A stretch of DNA of 64,000 nt. Source: Nitrosomonadaceae bacterium (GTDB taxonomy: Bacteria; Pseudomonadota; Gammaproteobacteria; Burkholderiales; Nitrosomonadaceae). Where the stretch lies: contig PBKR01000032.1 in the NCBI GenBank assembly GCA_002721545.1, positions 62,001 through 126,000 of the forward strand, in the 5' to 3' direction. The notes under the pieces are model-generated. The model was not told the DNA's origin. It did not search any database and saw nothing but the letters and a program-made list of their open reading frames with translations. How positions within the stretch are numbered: position 1 is the stretch's first letter; each line of letters begins with the position of its first letter. Both the position numbers and the translations under genes were made by a program. Shown here piece after piece: positions 19,031 to 27,848 of the stretch.

Positions 19031-19061
19031 ACTAAGGTATCTAGAGGCTAGATACCTTAGT
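19031..19061. repeat. Perfect 14-bp inverted repeat (stem-loop) before the glycosyltransferase fusion
   Basis: Two exact 14-base arms (ACTAAGGTATCTAG and its reverse complement) surround a 3-base AGG centre. The element lies 122 bases after rmlC and 41 bases before the TTG of the next gene. No T-run follows on either strand, so it is not a classical intrinsic terminator. It could be an RNA stem that shields the transcript end, or an operator. Confidence 0.6.
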
Positions 19062-19101
19062 CCATTAAAGCGAAATAATTATTATAGTTTGCCCATTCAA
19101 A

Positions 19102-21831
19102 TTGCTAGATACAGATATCAGTAACGACCCCCCATTAACTTCTTCACTAACCCCAACTAATTCGCCTAGTGGAAGTAATAATACACCGATACAATTTTCT
19201 GTGGTTATACCTACTCTTAATGAAGTAGACAATATTGATCCTTTATTATCTAGCCTCTTTGCACTTGATCTCCCACCCAACCATTTTGAAGTCATTTTTG
19301 CAGATGATTGTTCAAGTGACGGCACAGCTAAGAAGGTCCGCGAATGGGGAAAAAAAGCAAATGTTAGGATTATTAATCGTCAAGGAAAACCAGATCTAAC
19401 TGCATCTATTTTAGCTGGCGTTACAATAGCTCAGAGTGATGTCATCGTTGTAATGGATGCAGATCTAAGTCATCCAATAGACCGGCTCACTGCTGTAGTA
19501 GAACCAGTACTAAATGGTAGTCATGACATAGCAGTAGGTAGCCGTTATGTCCCTGGGGGTGGTACAGAAGGCTGGCCCTTGCATCGACAATGGTTGTCAC
19601 GTATAGGTGGCTGGCTTGCACGTCCCATATGCGATGTTAAAGATGCAACCTCTGGATTTTTCGCTGTTCGCAAAGACTTAATTGCAACAATTCCAGAACA
19701 TGCTCGTGGATACAAAATATTGCTTGAACTATTGGTAGCAGGACGAGAAAAAATAAATGCAATTGAGGTACCAATCTGTTTCCGTGATCGAACACTAGGC
19801 GCTTCAAAACTATCATTTTCTCATCAATGGACATATTTACAAAGATTAATAGCGTTGTCAGGAGGTACAGTATCTGTCAGCACTGCTAGTAAATTTACAT
19901 TGGTTGGGCTATGTGGCGTAATAATTGATACGCTATTGTTTCAAATCCTAGTTGTTTATGAAGCCGGACTCGCACAAGCACATATTATTAGTTTCTTTGC
20001 TGCAGCAACAGCAAATTACACACTCAATTCTAAATGGTCCTTCCGAGAGCACCATACAGGCTCACTAAAATGGTATCAATTTAATCGCTTTTTAATGGTT
20101 GGTATGTTTGCATTATTGCTAAGAGGTGGTGTTCTAGCTCTATTAGTATATGGCTGGAATATACCTGCCGAACTAGCAATCTTTCCGGCCATTGCTACAA
20201 CAGCAGTGGTAAATTACCTTGGCTCTGCCTTCTATGTTTTTCCTATAGTAAATAACCCTCCATCACTAGATACACGCTGGCGAATTGCTTCAATCGGAGT
20301 TGTAGTATTTACCTTAATATTACGATTGGTTTATCTTGGACAGACACAATTGATTCCTGATGAAGCATACTACTGGAATTATGCACAGCACATAGATTTA
20401 AGCTATCTAGATCACCCGCCAATGGTCGCTTGGTTAATCTGGTTTGGCACCTCAATATTTGGTGATAATGAATTTGGAGTACGAATCTCTGCATATTTTT
20501 GTAGCATTGTAGCAATGGGTTATCTATATTCCCTGACACGAAATATTTACGACAAATCAACTGGTATGCGCGCAGTATTAATACTGGCTGTCCTCCCAAT
20601 AGGATTTGTACATGGAATGCTAATGACTCCAGACGCTCCCCTATTAGCAGCTTGGGCAGCCACACTTTATTATATGGAAAGAGCATTGGTAGCTGGACGA
20701 AGCTCAGCTTGGATCGGTGCAGGCATTGCATTTGGCTTAGGAATCCTATCTAAATATACACTTGGGCTACTAGGTTTCTCAGCTTTATTATTTGCACTTG
20801 TAGATCCAACTGCACGTCGCTGGCTATTCCGCCCGCATCCTTATCTAGCTGCTGTCCTGGCTTTGTTACTATTTGCACCTGTAATTATATGGAATAGTGA
20901 GAATGATTGGGCTTCATTTCTATTCCAATCACAAAGAGTTGTGGGGTTATATACCTGGGTACCAGAATTCATACATCCTGCTACCACCAAAAATATTAAT
21001 GAATTTGGTAACTTCTCAGTTCAGTATTTGCCTATGCATATTTTGGTACTATTGACACCGCTAGGCCTCATCGCTGCTGGAATAGCATTATTCTCACGAA
21101 TTAGGAAAAACAACGAACTGGTAAACAGGCAACGTTTATTTATACAAATATTTGCTGGTTTTCCCTTAGCAGTGTTTATCTTTGTTAGCATATTTAATGC
21201 ACCAAGGTTTCATTGGACAACCCCGTTATGGCTTGCCTTATTACCAACAATGGCATGGATGATAGGTAAAACAGGTGATCTACAAAATATTTCAAACTAT
21301 TTACGATCCTTATGGAAACCAACAATCATTCTAACAGTTTTCTCATACGCATTTGTTCTACACTATGTAGTTCTTGGAATACCAGGTGTTCCATATCCTT
21401 TATCAATAACGAAACATTATTTCTGGGATGAAGCAACAATGGAAATTGAAAAAATAGCAGATGATGTACAAAAAAATACAGGGAAAAATCCCATTGTTGT
21501 CGGTATGAGCAAATGGTCAGTTGCAAGCTCCATGCTATTTTATAATAAGGGTAAAAATATTATGGATATTCGTTCTCGAAATATGTTTGGTGATAGTGGA
21601 GCAATGTTTGAATTCTGGTCTCCATCACAAGCACCATCTAATAGACCCATCATCATGGTCAGCATGAAACGTGACAGACTTAAAAAAGGTCGCCTTGGTA
21701 ATGATCTTAATCAGGTCTTAGACCAGCCAGGACCGATACTATTTAAAACTATTAAACGAAATAATAAAAAATTGCGTGATGTTTACTACAGAGTAGCACA
21801 AGGTTATCTTGGAATGAAAACTACTCAATAA
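19102..21831 (+). CDS. Three-domain glycosyltransferase: GT2 (DPM1-like) + GtrA + ArnT/PMT-like
   Basis: This 909-residue membrane protein joins three usually separate activities of lipid-linked sugar use. Residues ~32-255 are a GT2 domain like polyprenyl-phosphate mannose/glucose synthase (VVIPTLNEVDNI, ADDCSSDGT, MDADLSHP). Residues ~262-380 are a GtrA-like four-helix domain, the proposed flippase for polyprenyl-P-sugars. Residues ~395-880 are a PMT/ArnT-like (GT39/GT83) domain with the luminal acidic motif LIPDEAYYWNYAQHIDLSYLDHPP. The start is TTG; upstream of it the frame offers only ATT/ATA codons before a stop. The domain order suggests synthesis, flipping and transfer of a sugar to a periplasmic acceptor (lipid, LPS or protein) by one polypeptide. 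Confidence 0.88.
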   Translation: MLDTDISNDPPLTSSLTPTNSPSGSNNTPIQFSVVIPTLNEVDNIDPLLSSLFALDLPPNHFEVIFADDCSSDGTAKKVREWGKKANVRIINRQGKPDLTASILAGVTIAQSDVIVVMDADLSHPIDRLTAVVEPVLNGSHDIAVGSRYVPGGGTEGWPLHRQWLSRIGGWLARPICDVKDATSGFFAVRKDLIATIPEHARGYKILLELLVAGREKINAIEVPICFRDRTLGASKLSFSHQWTYLQRLIALSGGTVSVSTASKFTLVGLCGVIIDTLLFQILVVYEAGLAQAHIISFFAAATANYTLNSKWSFREHHTGSLKWYQFNRFLMVGMFALLLRGGVLALLVYGWNIPAELAIFPAIATTAVVNYLGSAFYVFPIVNNPPSLDTRWRIASIGVVVFTLILRLVYLGQTQLIPDEAYYWNYAQHIDLSYLDHPPMVAWLIWFGTSIFGDNEFGVRISAYFCSIVAMGYLYSLTRNIYDKSTGMRAVLILAVLPIGFVHGMLMTPDAPLLAAWAATLYYMERALVAGRSSAWIGAGIAFGLGILSKYTLGLLGFSALLFALVDPTARRWLFRPHPYLAAVLALLLFAPVIIWNSENDWASFLFQSQRVVGLYTWVPEFIHPATTKNINEFGNFSVQYLPMHILVLLTPLGLIAAGIALFSRIRKNNELVNRQRLFIQIFAGFPLAVFIFVSIFNAPRFHWTTPLWLALLPTMAWMIGKTGDLQNISNYLRSLWKPTIILTVFSYAFVLHYVVLGIPGVPYPLSITKHYFWDEATMEIEKIADDVQKNTGKNPIVVGMSKWSVASSMLFYNKGKNIMDIRSRNMFGDSGAMFEFWSPSQAPSNRPIIMVSMKRDRLKKGRLGNDLNQVLDQPGPILFKTIKRNNKKLRDVYYRVAQGYLGMKTTQ

Positions 21832-21981
21832 TACATAAATAAAGACTAATTAAGTAGTATTTAGAAGGCCTTATACAATATAATTTTATCAGAGATAATA
21901 ATGAAATCATGATGAATATCATTACAATCCATATCATTTCAATTGATACTCAAATTAAATTCTTAGTGCTATCAAGTCCCA

Positions 21982-22731
21982 ATGAATAAAACATTTGAAA
22001 CTTCTATTAAAGCTATTATATTGAGTGCTGGACAAGGCAGGAGGCTCCTGCCATTAACTAAAAACTCCCCAAAATGTCTCCTGTCAATTTCTGGAAGAAC
22101 GATCATCGAGTGGCAAATTGATGCCTTACTGACAGCTGGAATTGAAGAGATTATTGTAGTAACAGGATTTCAAACCAATCAAGTTGAAGAATTATTGCAG
22201 CAACGTTATTCAAATTACAAAAAAATCAAAATACTGTTTAACCCTTTCTTCCAAGTCGCAGATAACCTAGCAAGTTGTTGGATAGCACGCTCGGCTATGG
22301 ATTGTGATTTTATACTATTAAATGGAGATACTATTTTTGATAAGTCCTTGTTATCTAAAGTCTTAGAATCTAAATCTGCACCTATAACACTGAGTATAGA
22401 CTATAAGAAAATTTATGATGAAGATGATATGAAAGTTCAGTTAACTAATAATGGACTAGTCCAACACGTAAATAAAACTCTACCTACAGACCAGATTGAT
22501 GCAGAATCAATTGGCCTGACCTATTTCCGATCTAATGGGCCCATGCTATTCCGTGAGGCGGTTGAAGAGGCACTTCGATATCCTGCAGAACTTAATTCTT
22601 GGTATCTTTCTATCATAGATATGCTAGCTAGAAAAAATTTAGTTAGTGTTTGTAAAATATCTGGTCACCGTTGGTGCGAAATTGACTACCCCCCAGACCT
22701 AATAAAGGCTCAAGAATTATTTGGTAAATAG
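21982..22731 (+). CDS. Sugar/polyol-phosphate cytidylyltransferase-like (LicC/IPCT family)
   Basis: This 249-residue single-domain nucleotidyltransferase starts IKAIILSAGQGRRLLPLTKNSPKCLL, the standard NTP-transferase signature. The segment NPFFQVADNLASCW resembles the N...DN..S(L/C) pattern of phosphocholine and inositol-1-phosphate cytidylyltransferases. The C-terminal GHRWCEIDYPPDLIKAQELF matches the W.EID/ID.P.DL ending of that group. A CTP-dependent reaction giving CDP-choline, CDP-inositol or a similar head group is therefore likely, but the substrate is not determined. A HIT-family protein and a desaturase follow on the same strand. Confidence 0.75.
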   Translation: MNKTFETSIKAIILSAGQGRRLLPLTKNSPKCLLSISGRTIIEWQIDALLTAGIEEIIVVTGFQTNQVEELLQQRYSNYKKIKILFNPFFQVADNLASCWIARSAMDCDFILLNGDTIFDKSLLSKVLESKSAPITLSIDYKKIYDEDDMKVQLTNNGLVQHVNKTLPTDQIDAESIGLTYFRSNGPMLFREAVEEALRYPAELNSWYLSIIDMLARKNLVSVCKISGHRWCEIDYPPDLIKAQELFGK

Positions 22732-22749
22732 ATTAAAATAAAATACAAA

Positions 22750-22800
22750 TAGCATTCTAAATATATATTTAATATACTAAAACGAATATATAGAATGCTA
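22750..22800. repeat. 10-bp inverted repeat with 31-base spacer
   Basis: Arms TAGCATTCTA (22750-22759) and TAGAATGCTA (22791-22800) are perfect complements. They lie between the cytidylyltransferase stop and the HIT gene, 39 bases before the latter. No T-run follows on the plus strand. It may form an intercistronic stem-loop; in DNA this AT-rich, chance is not excluded. Confidence 0.4.
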
Positions 22801-22839
22801 AAATAAATCTATTAGTTAATAATAATTTAGGAGTTCTAA

Positions 22840-23301
22840 ATGCCTGATAAGATAAAGTCAACTCCCCTTGTTTTCAATAAAACTATGCGGAAGTTTGGTG
22901 CACCGCATACTATAATATGCCAATATCATCATTGGAGTATTCTATTAAGGCCAATACAGTTAACGCTGGGTTCTATAATTTTGATAGCTCATGACCCAGC
23001 TTCTAGATTCTCTGAGATTAGCCCAGAAAGTTTTACAGAACTACATACAGTCACAAAATGTCTAGAATGTGCCCTAAACCGTGCTTTTGCATATGACAAG
23101 CTCAATTACCTTATGCTAATGATGGTCGATCGAGATGTACATTTTCATGTGATCCCCCGTTACTCGGAGCCAAAACAATTTAATGGTATAGAATTTACTG
23201 ATCCCAGCTGGCCAGGTGCTCCAGATTTAAATTGTACAAATAAAACTAATTTAAAAATTAACGCAGATATCATCACGCACATCAAATCCTGTTTAGTATA
23301 A
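22840..23301 (+). CDS. HIT-family nucleotide-binding protein
   Basis: This 153-residue protein has the histidine-triad style motif DVHFHVIPRY near residue 105 and an N-terminal segment (QYHHWSILLRPIQLTLGSIILIAH) typical of HIT proteins. HIT enzymes hydrolyse or transfer nucleotidyl groups through a covalent His-NMP. The first triad position reads D-V-H rather than H-V-H, so catalysis should be considered unproven. The start has a Shine-Dalgarno-like AGGAG just upstream (near 22830). Its place after a CTP-transferase gene suggests a role in nucleotide-linked head-group metabolism. Confidence 0.78.
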   Translation: MPDKIKSTPLVFNKTMRKFGAPHTIICQYHHWSILLRPIQLTLGSIILIAHDPASRFSEISPESFTELHTVTKCLECALNRAFAYDKLNYLMLMMVDRDVHFHVIPRYSEPKQFNGIEFTDPSWPGAPDLNCTNKTNLKINADIITHIKSCLV

Positions 23302-23449
23302 TGTCCAAGGGCATTAAATTATTTAAATATTCAATGACAATATAACGCTTATTCACGATACTATTTAGCTTAATAAATAACATGAGATAATAACGGCTTT
23401 AAGCTAATAATTTTTTAATTGATCTATAAATAATCAAGCCACGTAGGAT

Positions 23450-24484
23450 ATGGAAGATAAAAAAAATAGTCAGGAATTCCCCCTCCGGGAAGCGCATCGC
23501 CTTGTCCGTGATCTTATGACACCAAATCCTATGATTTATTGGGCTGATTTTCTATTTAATGCCTTATTAGGTTGGGCAGCATTTATAATAATTCTAACTA
23601 TACCCGTATTTTCCATATGGCAATTTATAGCATTTATTATCGCAACACTAGCTCATTACCGTGCAGTAATTTTTATTCATGAACTTGCCCATTTTAAGAA
23701 GGGTACGTTTAAACTGTTTCGCTTAATCTGGAACCTAATTAGTGGTATACCATACTTAGTCCCATCTTTTACTTATGGCATACACTATGATCACCATAAG
23801 CCAGATATCTATGGCACCAAAGAGGATGGTGAATATATACCCTTTGCAACACAAAAACCTATATTAATGATTGGCTATGTATTATTCTCATTTTTTCTGC
23901 CTTTTCTATTTTTTATCCGTTATATTCTACTTACACCAGCATCCTATCTAATCCCATCACTCCGTACATTTTGCTGGGAAAGGGCATCCTCCCTCTCAAT
24001 AAACCCAACATATAAGCGCCCAGAAGGCTATATACGTAATGATAAATACTGGAAATTACAGGAGTTTTCAACTTTTGTATATACGATCATAGTCGTTTTA
24101 TCCATCATATTTGAGATGCTACCATTTAAATTTATTATTCTATGGTATTTAATCGGTGCTTCCATATTTACTTTAAATTCGATACGTACACTAACTGCTC
24201 ATGCTTACCGTAATTCTGGTAATAATAAAATGGAATTTCATGAGCAATATCTTGATTCTATAAACATTTCTGGTAACCTGCTAACTGCATTATGGGCTCC
24301 TGTAGGTTTACGATATCATGCCACGCACCATCTTTTTATGAATATGCCATACCATAATCTTGGTAAGGCCCAGCGTCGTCTAGTAAATAAACTTAGTGAT
24401 AATTCTCTTTATCTGAAAACTACTCGCAATAGTATGTGGGATGCTTTATGTCGTATCTGGAATGAGGCATCAGCATCACGTTAA
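23450..24484 (+). CDS. Membrane fatty-acid desaturase / hydroxylase-type di-iron enzyme
   Basis: This 344-residue integral membrane protein carries the three histidine boxes of the desaturase superfamily: HELAH (near residue 77), HYDHH (near 109) and HATHH (near 286). Hydrophobic pairs flank them (about 40-70, 140-165 and 205-245). It probably acts on an acyl chain in the inner membrane, either a phospholipid or another lipid. The position specificity cannot be read. The gene stands in convergent orientation to the HAD gene at 24530. A weak 8-bp inverted repeat lies upstream at 23366-23406. Confidence 0.85.
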   Translation: MEDKKNSQEFPLREAHRLVRDLMTPNPMIYWADFLFNALLGWAAFIIILTIPVFSIWQFIAFIIATLAHYRAVIFIHELAHFKKGTFKLFRLIWNLISGIPYLVPSFTYGIHYDHHKPDIYGTKEDGEYIPFATQKPILMIGYVLFSFFLPFLFFIRYILLTPASYLIPSLRTFCWERASSLSINPTYKRPEGYIRNDKYWKLQEFSTFVYTIIVVLSIIFEMLPFKFIILWYLIGASIFTLNSIRTLTAHAYRNSGNNKMEFHEQYLDSINISGNLLTALWAPVGLRYHATHHLFMNMPYHNLGKAQRRLVNKLSDNSLYLKTTRNSMWDALCRIWNEASASR

Positions 24485-24529
24485 TTATTATATTATCTGG
24501 AATTTATTTACAGACAATAATTGTTTTAT

Positions 24530-25171
24530 TTAAGATAGTAATGATTGTAAATCTGGCACTGTCTTCACGTATTTAGGGAAAGGGTTTTTATCACCAACAC
24601 GTACACGCCCTAAAAATGCAAGATTATTAGCTTTGGCACTTTGGTAATCAATGATAGCATCACCAATCATAAGAACACGTTCTGGTGTGAAATCATGAGC
24701 AGAAAGTATTTCTGCGATGATGGTTTCTTTTGATTTTGGTGAGCCACGTACTCCGGTGAAATAAGCATTCAGTCCACGGTGGGCAACTATTTTATTTAGC
24801 TCTGCTTCAGGTGTACCCGATGCTATAAAAAGTGGAATTCTAGATGCCTCAATTTGTATGAATTTATCCGCACCAGGTACCGAATCACTATTAATTACAG
24901 CATTAACTACTAGCCTAGAAAAGGTTTCATCAAGTTTCTCTTCTTCACTCTGTGTTAGTGGCGATCTTTTCAATAAATGTTGTTGAAAATAATGAAATTT
25001 TTTGTAGCGAGACAAACCACCATTTAATTTGTGATAACGTACTACTTCTTTTACTATTGAGGCACCATAAGACTGATAAAGGTCTGCAAATGCACTTGTT
25101 TTAATATCAGCTGACTCTACTATTACCCCATCAAAATCAAAAATTATGGACTGCCAATTATCTCCTCTCAT
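24530..25171 (-). CDS. HAD-superfamily phosphatase (last gene of a five-gene operon)
   Basis: This 213-residue haloacid-dehalogenase-like phosphatase has motif I FDFDGVIVES (near residues 11-20), with nucleophile and acid Asp as DFD. Motif II is IASGTPE, a lysine lies in GSPKSKETI, and motif IV is MIGDAIIDYQSA. It is of the phosphoglycolate-phosphatase/beta-phosphoglucomutase type with a helical cap. Its start overlaps the end of the SDR gene by 4 bases. In this operon it probably removes a phosphate from a sugar-acid intermediate. Confidence 0.85.
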   Translation of the reverse strand: MRGDNWQSIIFDFDGVIVESADIKTSAFADLYQSYGASIVKEVVRYHKLNGGLSRYKKFHYFQQHLLKRSPLTQSEEEKLDETFSRLVVNAVINSDSVPGADKFIQIEASRIPLFIASGTPEAELNKIVAHRGLNAYFTGVRGSPKSKETIIAEILSAHDFTPERVLMIGDAIIDYQSAKANNLAFLGRVRVGDKNPFPKYVKTVPDLQSLLS

Positions 25172-26097
25172 GCTTTGTTATCTGACTCTGCAATTGTAGA
25201 ATCATCCTCTATATCTGAATGGTTCAGTTCTTTATAAATTCCTCTAAGACAATCTAATAAGCCCTGTCCAAGATCAACATGTTCATTGAGCACTAATTTT
25301 CGACCAAGACGCGGCTGAAATGCATATGGCGTTATTTCATAATGATGCAAAGTATTAGCCTCATCAAAATTAAGCTTTACAGGCCATGGCATGATTTCAG
25401 AGATCATTGTCATGACATCTTTGATACGCATTCTTTCCTGTCCTGTAAGAATTAGGTGGCGATTAGCAAACTCTGAAGCTAATATCTGTACACTCATACG
25501 TGCAGCATCTTCCACATGAATATACTCACGGATAGATTCACCACTACCTTTATAAGTAATAGAGTGACTCTCAATTGCTTCATGTAACATTCGATAAATG
25601 CCATTACGGTCATCAGTCCTTCTTCCATATAGTGAGCCATATCGGAGAATGGTGTAATCTAATCCATAGCGGTCTTGATAGGTTTCAATAAATCGCTCTG
25701 CTGCCTGTTTACTAGCACGATAGAAAGATCCGGATTCCGAATATACATATACACTGCTAGCAAAGATAAAGCGGCGAACTCCAGCTATTCGGGAAGCTTC
25801 CAAAACATTCATATTTCCAATAATATTGACTTCTGCAGTAGCTAATGGCCTCTCATTAGCCTCATCGATATCTGCAATTGCAGCAAAATTGTATACTATA
25901 GATGCACCTTCTATGGCTTTTGTTACATCTTCCAGATTCATAATGTCACCAACGATCATTTCTTGATCGCTTCTCTTAAAATCTGATGAGGTGCAATCAA
26001 ATAATCGTACTTGATAACCATCTTTGGAAAGCTCCTCAGCTACATGGCTACCAAGAAAGCCACTTGCACCAAAAACAATTGCAATTTCTTTAGACAT
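25168..26097 (-). CDS. NAD-dependent sugar epimerase/dehydratase
   Basis: This 309-residue extended SDR protein has the GASGFLGSHVAEEL dinucleotide motif at the N-terminus, DIMNLEDV, NFAAIADIDEA and the active-site pair SSVYVYSES...YRASK. These mark an epimerase or dehydratase acting on nucleotide sugars or similar. It overlaps the upstream dehydrogenase by 8 bases and the downstream phosphatase by 4, so it belongs to one tight operon. The exact substrate is unknown. Confidence 0.86.
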   Translation of the reverse strand: MSKEIAIVFGASGFLGSHVAEELSKDGYQVRLFDCTSSDFKRSDQEMIVGDIMNLEDVTKAIEGASIVYNFAAIADIDEANERPLATAEVNIIGNMNVLEASRIAGVRRFIFASSVYVYSESGSFYRASKQAAERFIETYQDRYGLDYTILRYGSLYGRRTDDRNGIYRMLHEAIESHSITYKGSGESIREYIHVEDAARMSVQILASEFANRHLILTGQERMRIKDVMTMISEIMPWPVKLNFDEANTLHHYEITPYAFQPRLGRKLVLNEHVDLGQGLLDCLRGIYKELNHSDIEDDSTIAESDNKA

Positions 26098-27037
26098 TGG
26101 CCTGGCCCTTAATTAAACCGCTATTAATTAAACCCTTCAATAGATTTTCTGCTGCCTCTAATTCCATACATTTTCGTGATTCTTTAGCTAATGAGCCAAT
26201 ATGTGATGTCAAAATCAATTTATCATTTTTGATTAAAGGACCATAGTACGGCTCATGTTCAAAAACATCTAGAGCAGCCATACCTAAATGCCCAGAAATT
26301 AATGCCTCATCCAAAGCAGATTCATCTATAAGACCACCTCGAGCAGTATTTATTATTATAGAACCAGGCTTCATGCATGCAATTGACTTTGCGTCTAAGA
26401 GATGATGTGTGTCAGTAGTGTAAGGCAAGTGAAGACTAATTATATCTGCTTTAGCAAATAGTTCATCTAGCAATACTGAGTCCACTCCATGTAATGTTGG
26501 ATCAATATACGGATCATGGGCAATGACCGCTGCATTAAAGGCCTGACTTAAATGTGCAACACGTTTTCCAATATGTCCCAATCCTATTATACCTACTGTT
26601 TGGGCCGCAAATAATTGTCCTTGCATTCTTGGCCATTCATTTGTCCGCAGCATCCGATCAGTCTGACAGATTCGTCTTAAAGCAGTTAGCATCAATCCTA
26701 TTGTAAGCTCAGCTACAGCTTGGGCTGGAGCTTCAGGTGTATTAAAAACAGAGATGCCATGTAGCTTTGCTGCATCAAGTGCAACACTATTTAGGCCCGC
26801 TCCGCAGCGCGATATTACTTTTAAATTTTTAGCTGAAGAAAAAACACGCTCAGTCAAAGGTTCAATTCCTGCAATCATCCCAATGGCATCTTCTCCAAGT
26901 AACTCTATAACCTCATCTTCGGTAAGCTTTCGTTTATAATTATTACAAACAATATGCATTCCAGAATTTACTAAATAATTTAGGCTAGAATTATCCTGTA
27001 TATCAAAAGAAGAAGTAGAAATTACAAGTTTTCTCAT
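26090..27037 (-). CDS. D-isomer 2-hydroxyacid dehydrogenase (phosphoglycerate dehydrogenase-like)
   Basis: This 315-residue NAD-dependent 2-hydroxyacid dehydrogenase has the Rossmann motif VGIIGLGHIGKRVA (near 148). The catalytic Arg is in NTARGGLIDE, the Glu in FEHEP and the His in LTSHIGS. It lacks the ACT/regulatory domain of serine-pathway SerA, which argues for a specialised role. The start overlaps the upstream aldolase gene by 4 bases. In this context it likely oxidises or reduces a sugar-acid or phosphoglycerate-like compound that feeds the aldolase. Confidence 0.88.
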   Translation of the reverse strand: MRKLVISTSSFDIQDNSSLNYLVNSGMHIVCNNYKRKLTEDEVIELLGEDAIGMIAGIEPLTERVFSSAKNLKVISRCGAGLNSVALDAAKLHGISVFNTPEAPAQAVAELTIGLMLTALRRICQTDRMLRTNEWPRMQGQLFAAQTVGIIGLGHIGKRVAHLSQAFNAAVIAHDPYIDPTLHGVDSVLLDELFAKADIISLHLPYTTDTHHLLDAKSIACMKPGSIIINTARGGLIDESALDEALISGHLGMAALDVFEHEPYYGPLIKNDKLILTSHIGSLAKESRKCMELEAAENLLKGLINSGLIKGQANV

Positions 27038-27795
27038 AAACTTGCCTTTATATTTTGAATGTGATTACGGCAAAGTGTATCTAAGATTCTAATGTCCAGT
27101 CCATAACCGATAAAACTGAAACCAGCTGCAATTCTTTGTCTTAATTCCTCTTGGTTTGGTTCCACTACATGAATGCCACCAGGTTTTCCTAATTTTTTTC
27201 CAACCTTCAATACTTTTTCAATTGCTGAAATTACCGCAGGGTGGTTAAATTCCCCTATATGTCCCATTGAGCTAGATAAATCGTAAGGGCCAATGATATA
27301 GGCATCAATTCCATCTACAGAAAGTATTGCATCAATTGAATTAACAGCATCTATATGCTCTATCATTGCTATGATTACAGCATTCTTTTCTAACCAGTCT
27401 CTGTATTTCTGAAACTCTGCACCATAACCTTGTGCACGAGCTAATCCAACTCCACGATTACCTCGTGGAGGATAGTAAACTGCTTGTACTGCTGCTTCTG
27501 CATCAGAAACAGATTTGATCATAGGTATCATTACACCATTCGCTCCAGCATCCATAACCCGCTTAATTTGGTCAGCGTGATTTGAAGTGAGACGAACAAT
27601 AGCCGGACATTTCTTCATATCAAGTACTTGGATTAATGTTTGAATTTCACTTAATTCTAAAACACTGTGTTCCATATCCAATACAAGCCAGTCAAATCCA
27701 ACATTAGCCATAATTTCTGCAATTGAAGGATGACCTAGTGTAATCCATGATCCAATCGTTATTTCGGACCGAATTAATTTAGATTTTAACTGCAT
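27034..27795 (-). CDS. HpcH/HpaI-family pyruvate aldolase
   Basis: This 253-residue class II aldolase resembles 2-dehydro-3-deoxyglucarate and 2-keto-3-deoxy-L-rhamnonate aldolases. Seen motifs are WLVLDMEHS (His base), AIVRL, GANGVMIPMI, the metal-binding Glu in IAMIEHIDAV and an Asp in IIGPYDLSSSMG. Such enzymes reversibly join pyruvate to an aldehyde to give a 2-keto-3-deoxy acid. Placed just after a KdsB-like cytidylyltransferase (53-base gap), it may run in the biosynthetic direction to form a ulosonic acid for CMP activation. Confidence 0.9.
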   Translation of the reverse strand: MQLKSKLIRSEITIGSWITLGHPSIAEIMANVGFDWLVLDMEHSVLELSEIQTLIQVLDMKKCPAIVRLTSNHADQIKRVMDAGANGVMIPMIKSVSDAEAAVQAVYYPPRGNRGVGLARAQGYGAEFQKYRDWLEKNAVIIAMIEHIDAVNSIDAILSVDGIDAYIIGPYDLSSSMGHIGEFNHPAVISAIEKVLKVGKKLGKPGGIHVVEPNQEELRQRIAAGFSFIGYGLDIRILDTLCRNHIQNIKASL

Positions 27796-27848
27796 GAGAA
27801 CTCCTTAAATTCTGCCATAATGTCCTATTTTAATAATAATTCCAGTCT

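Noticed and set aside
23366-23406. 8-bp inverted repeat and T6 run before the desaturase gene
   Set aside because: The arms are only 8 bases with a 25-base spacer, and the DNA is very AT-rich; a chance match is likely.
25168-26097. SDR protein considered as the ceramide reductase CerR that would complete a sphingolipid pathway
   Set aside because: It is locked into the KdsB/aldolase operon by overlapping genes and reads like a sugar epimerase, so its context argues for glycan synthesis.
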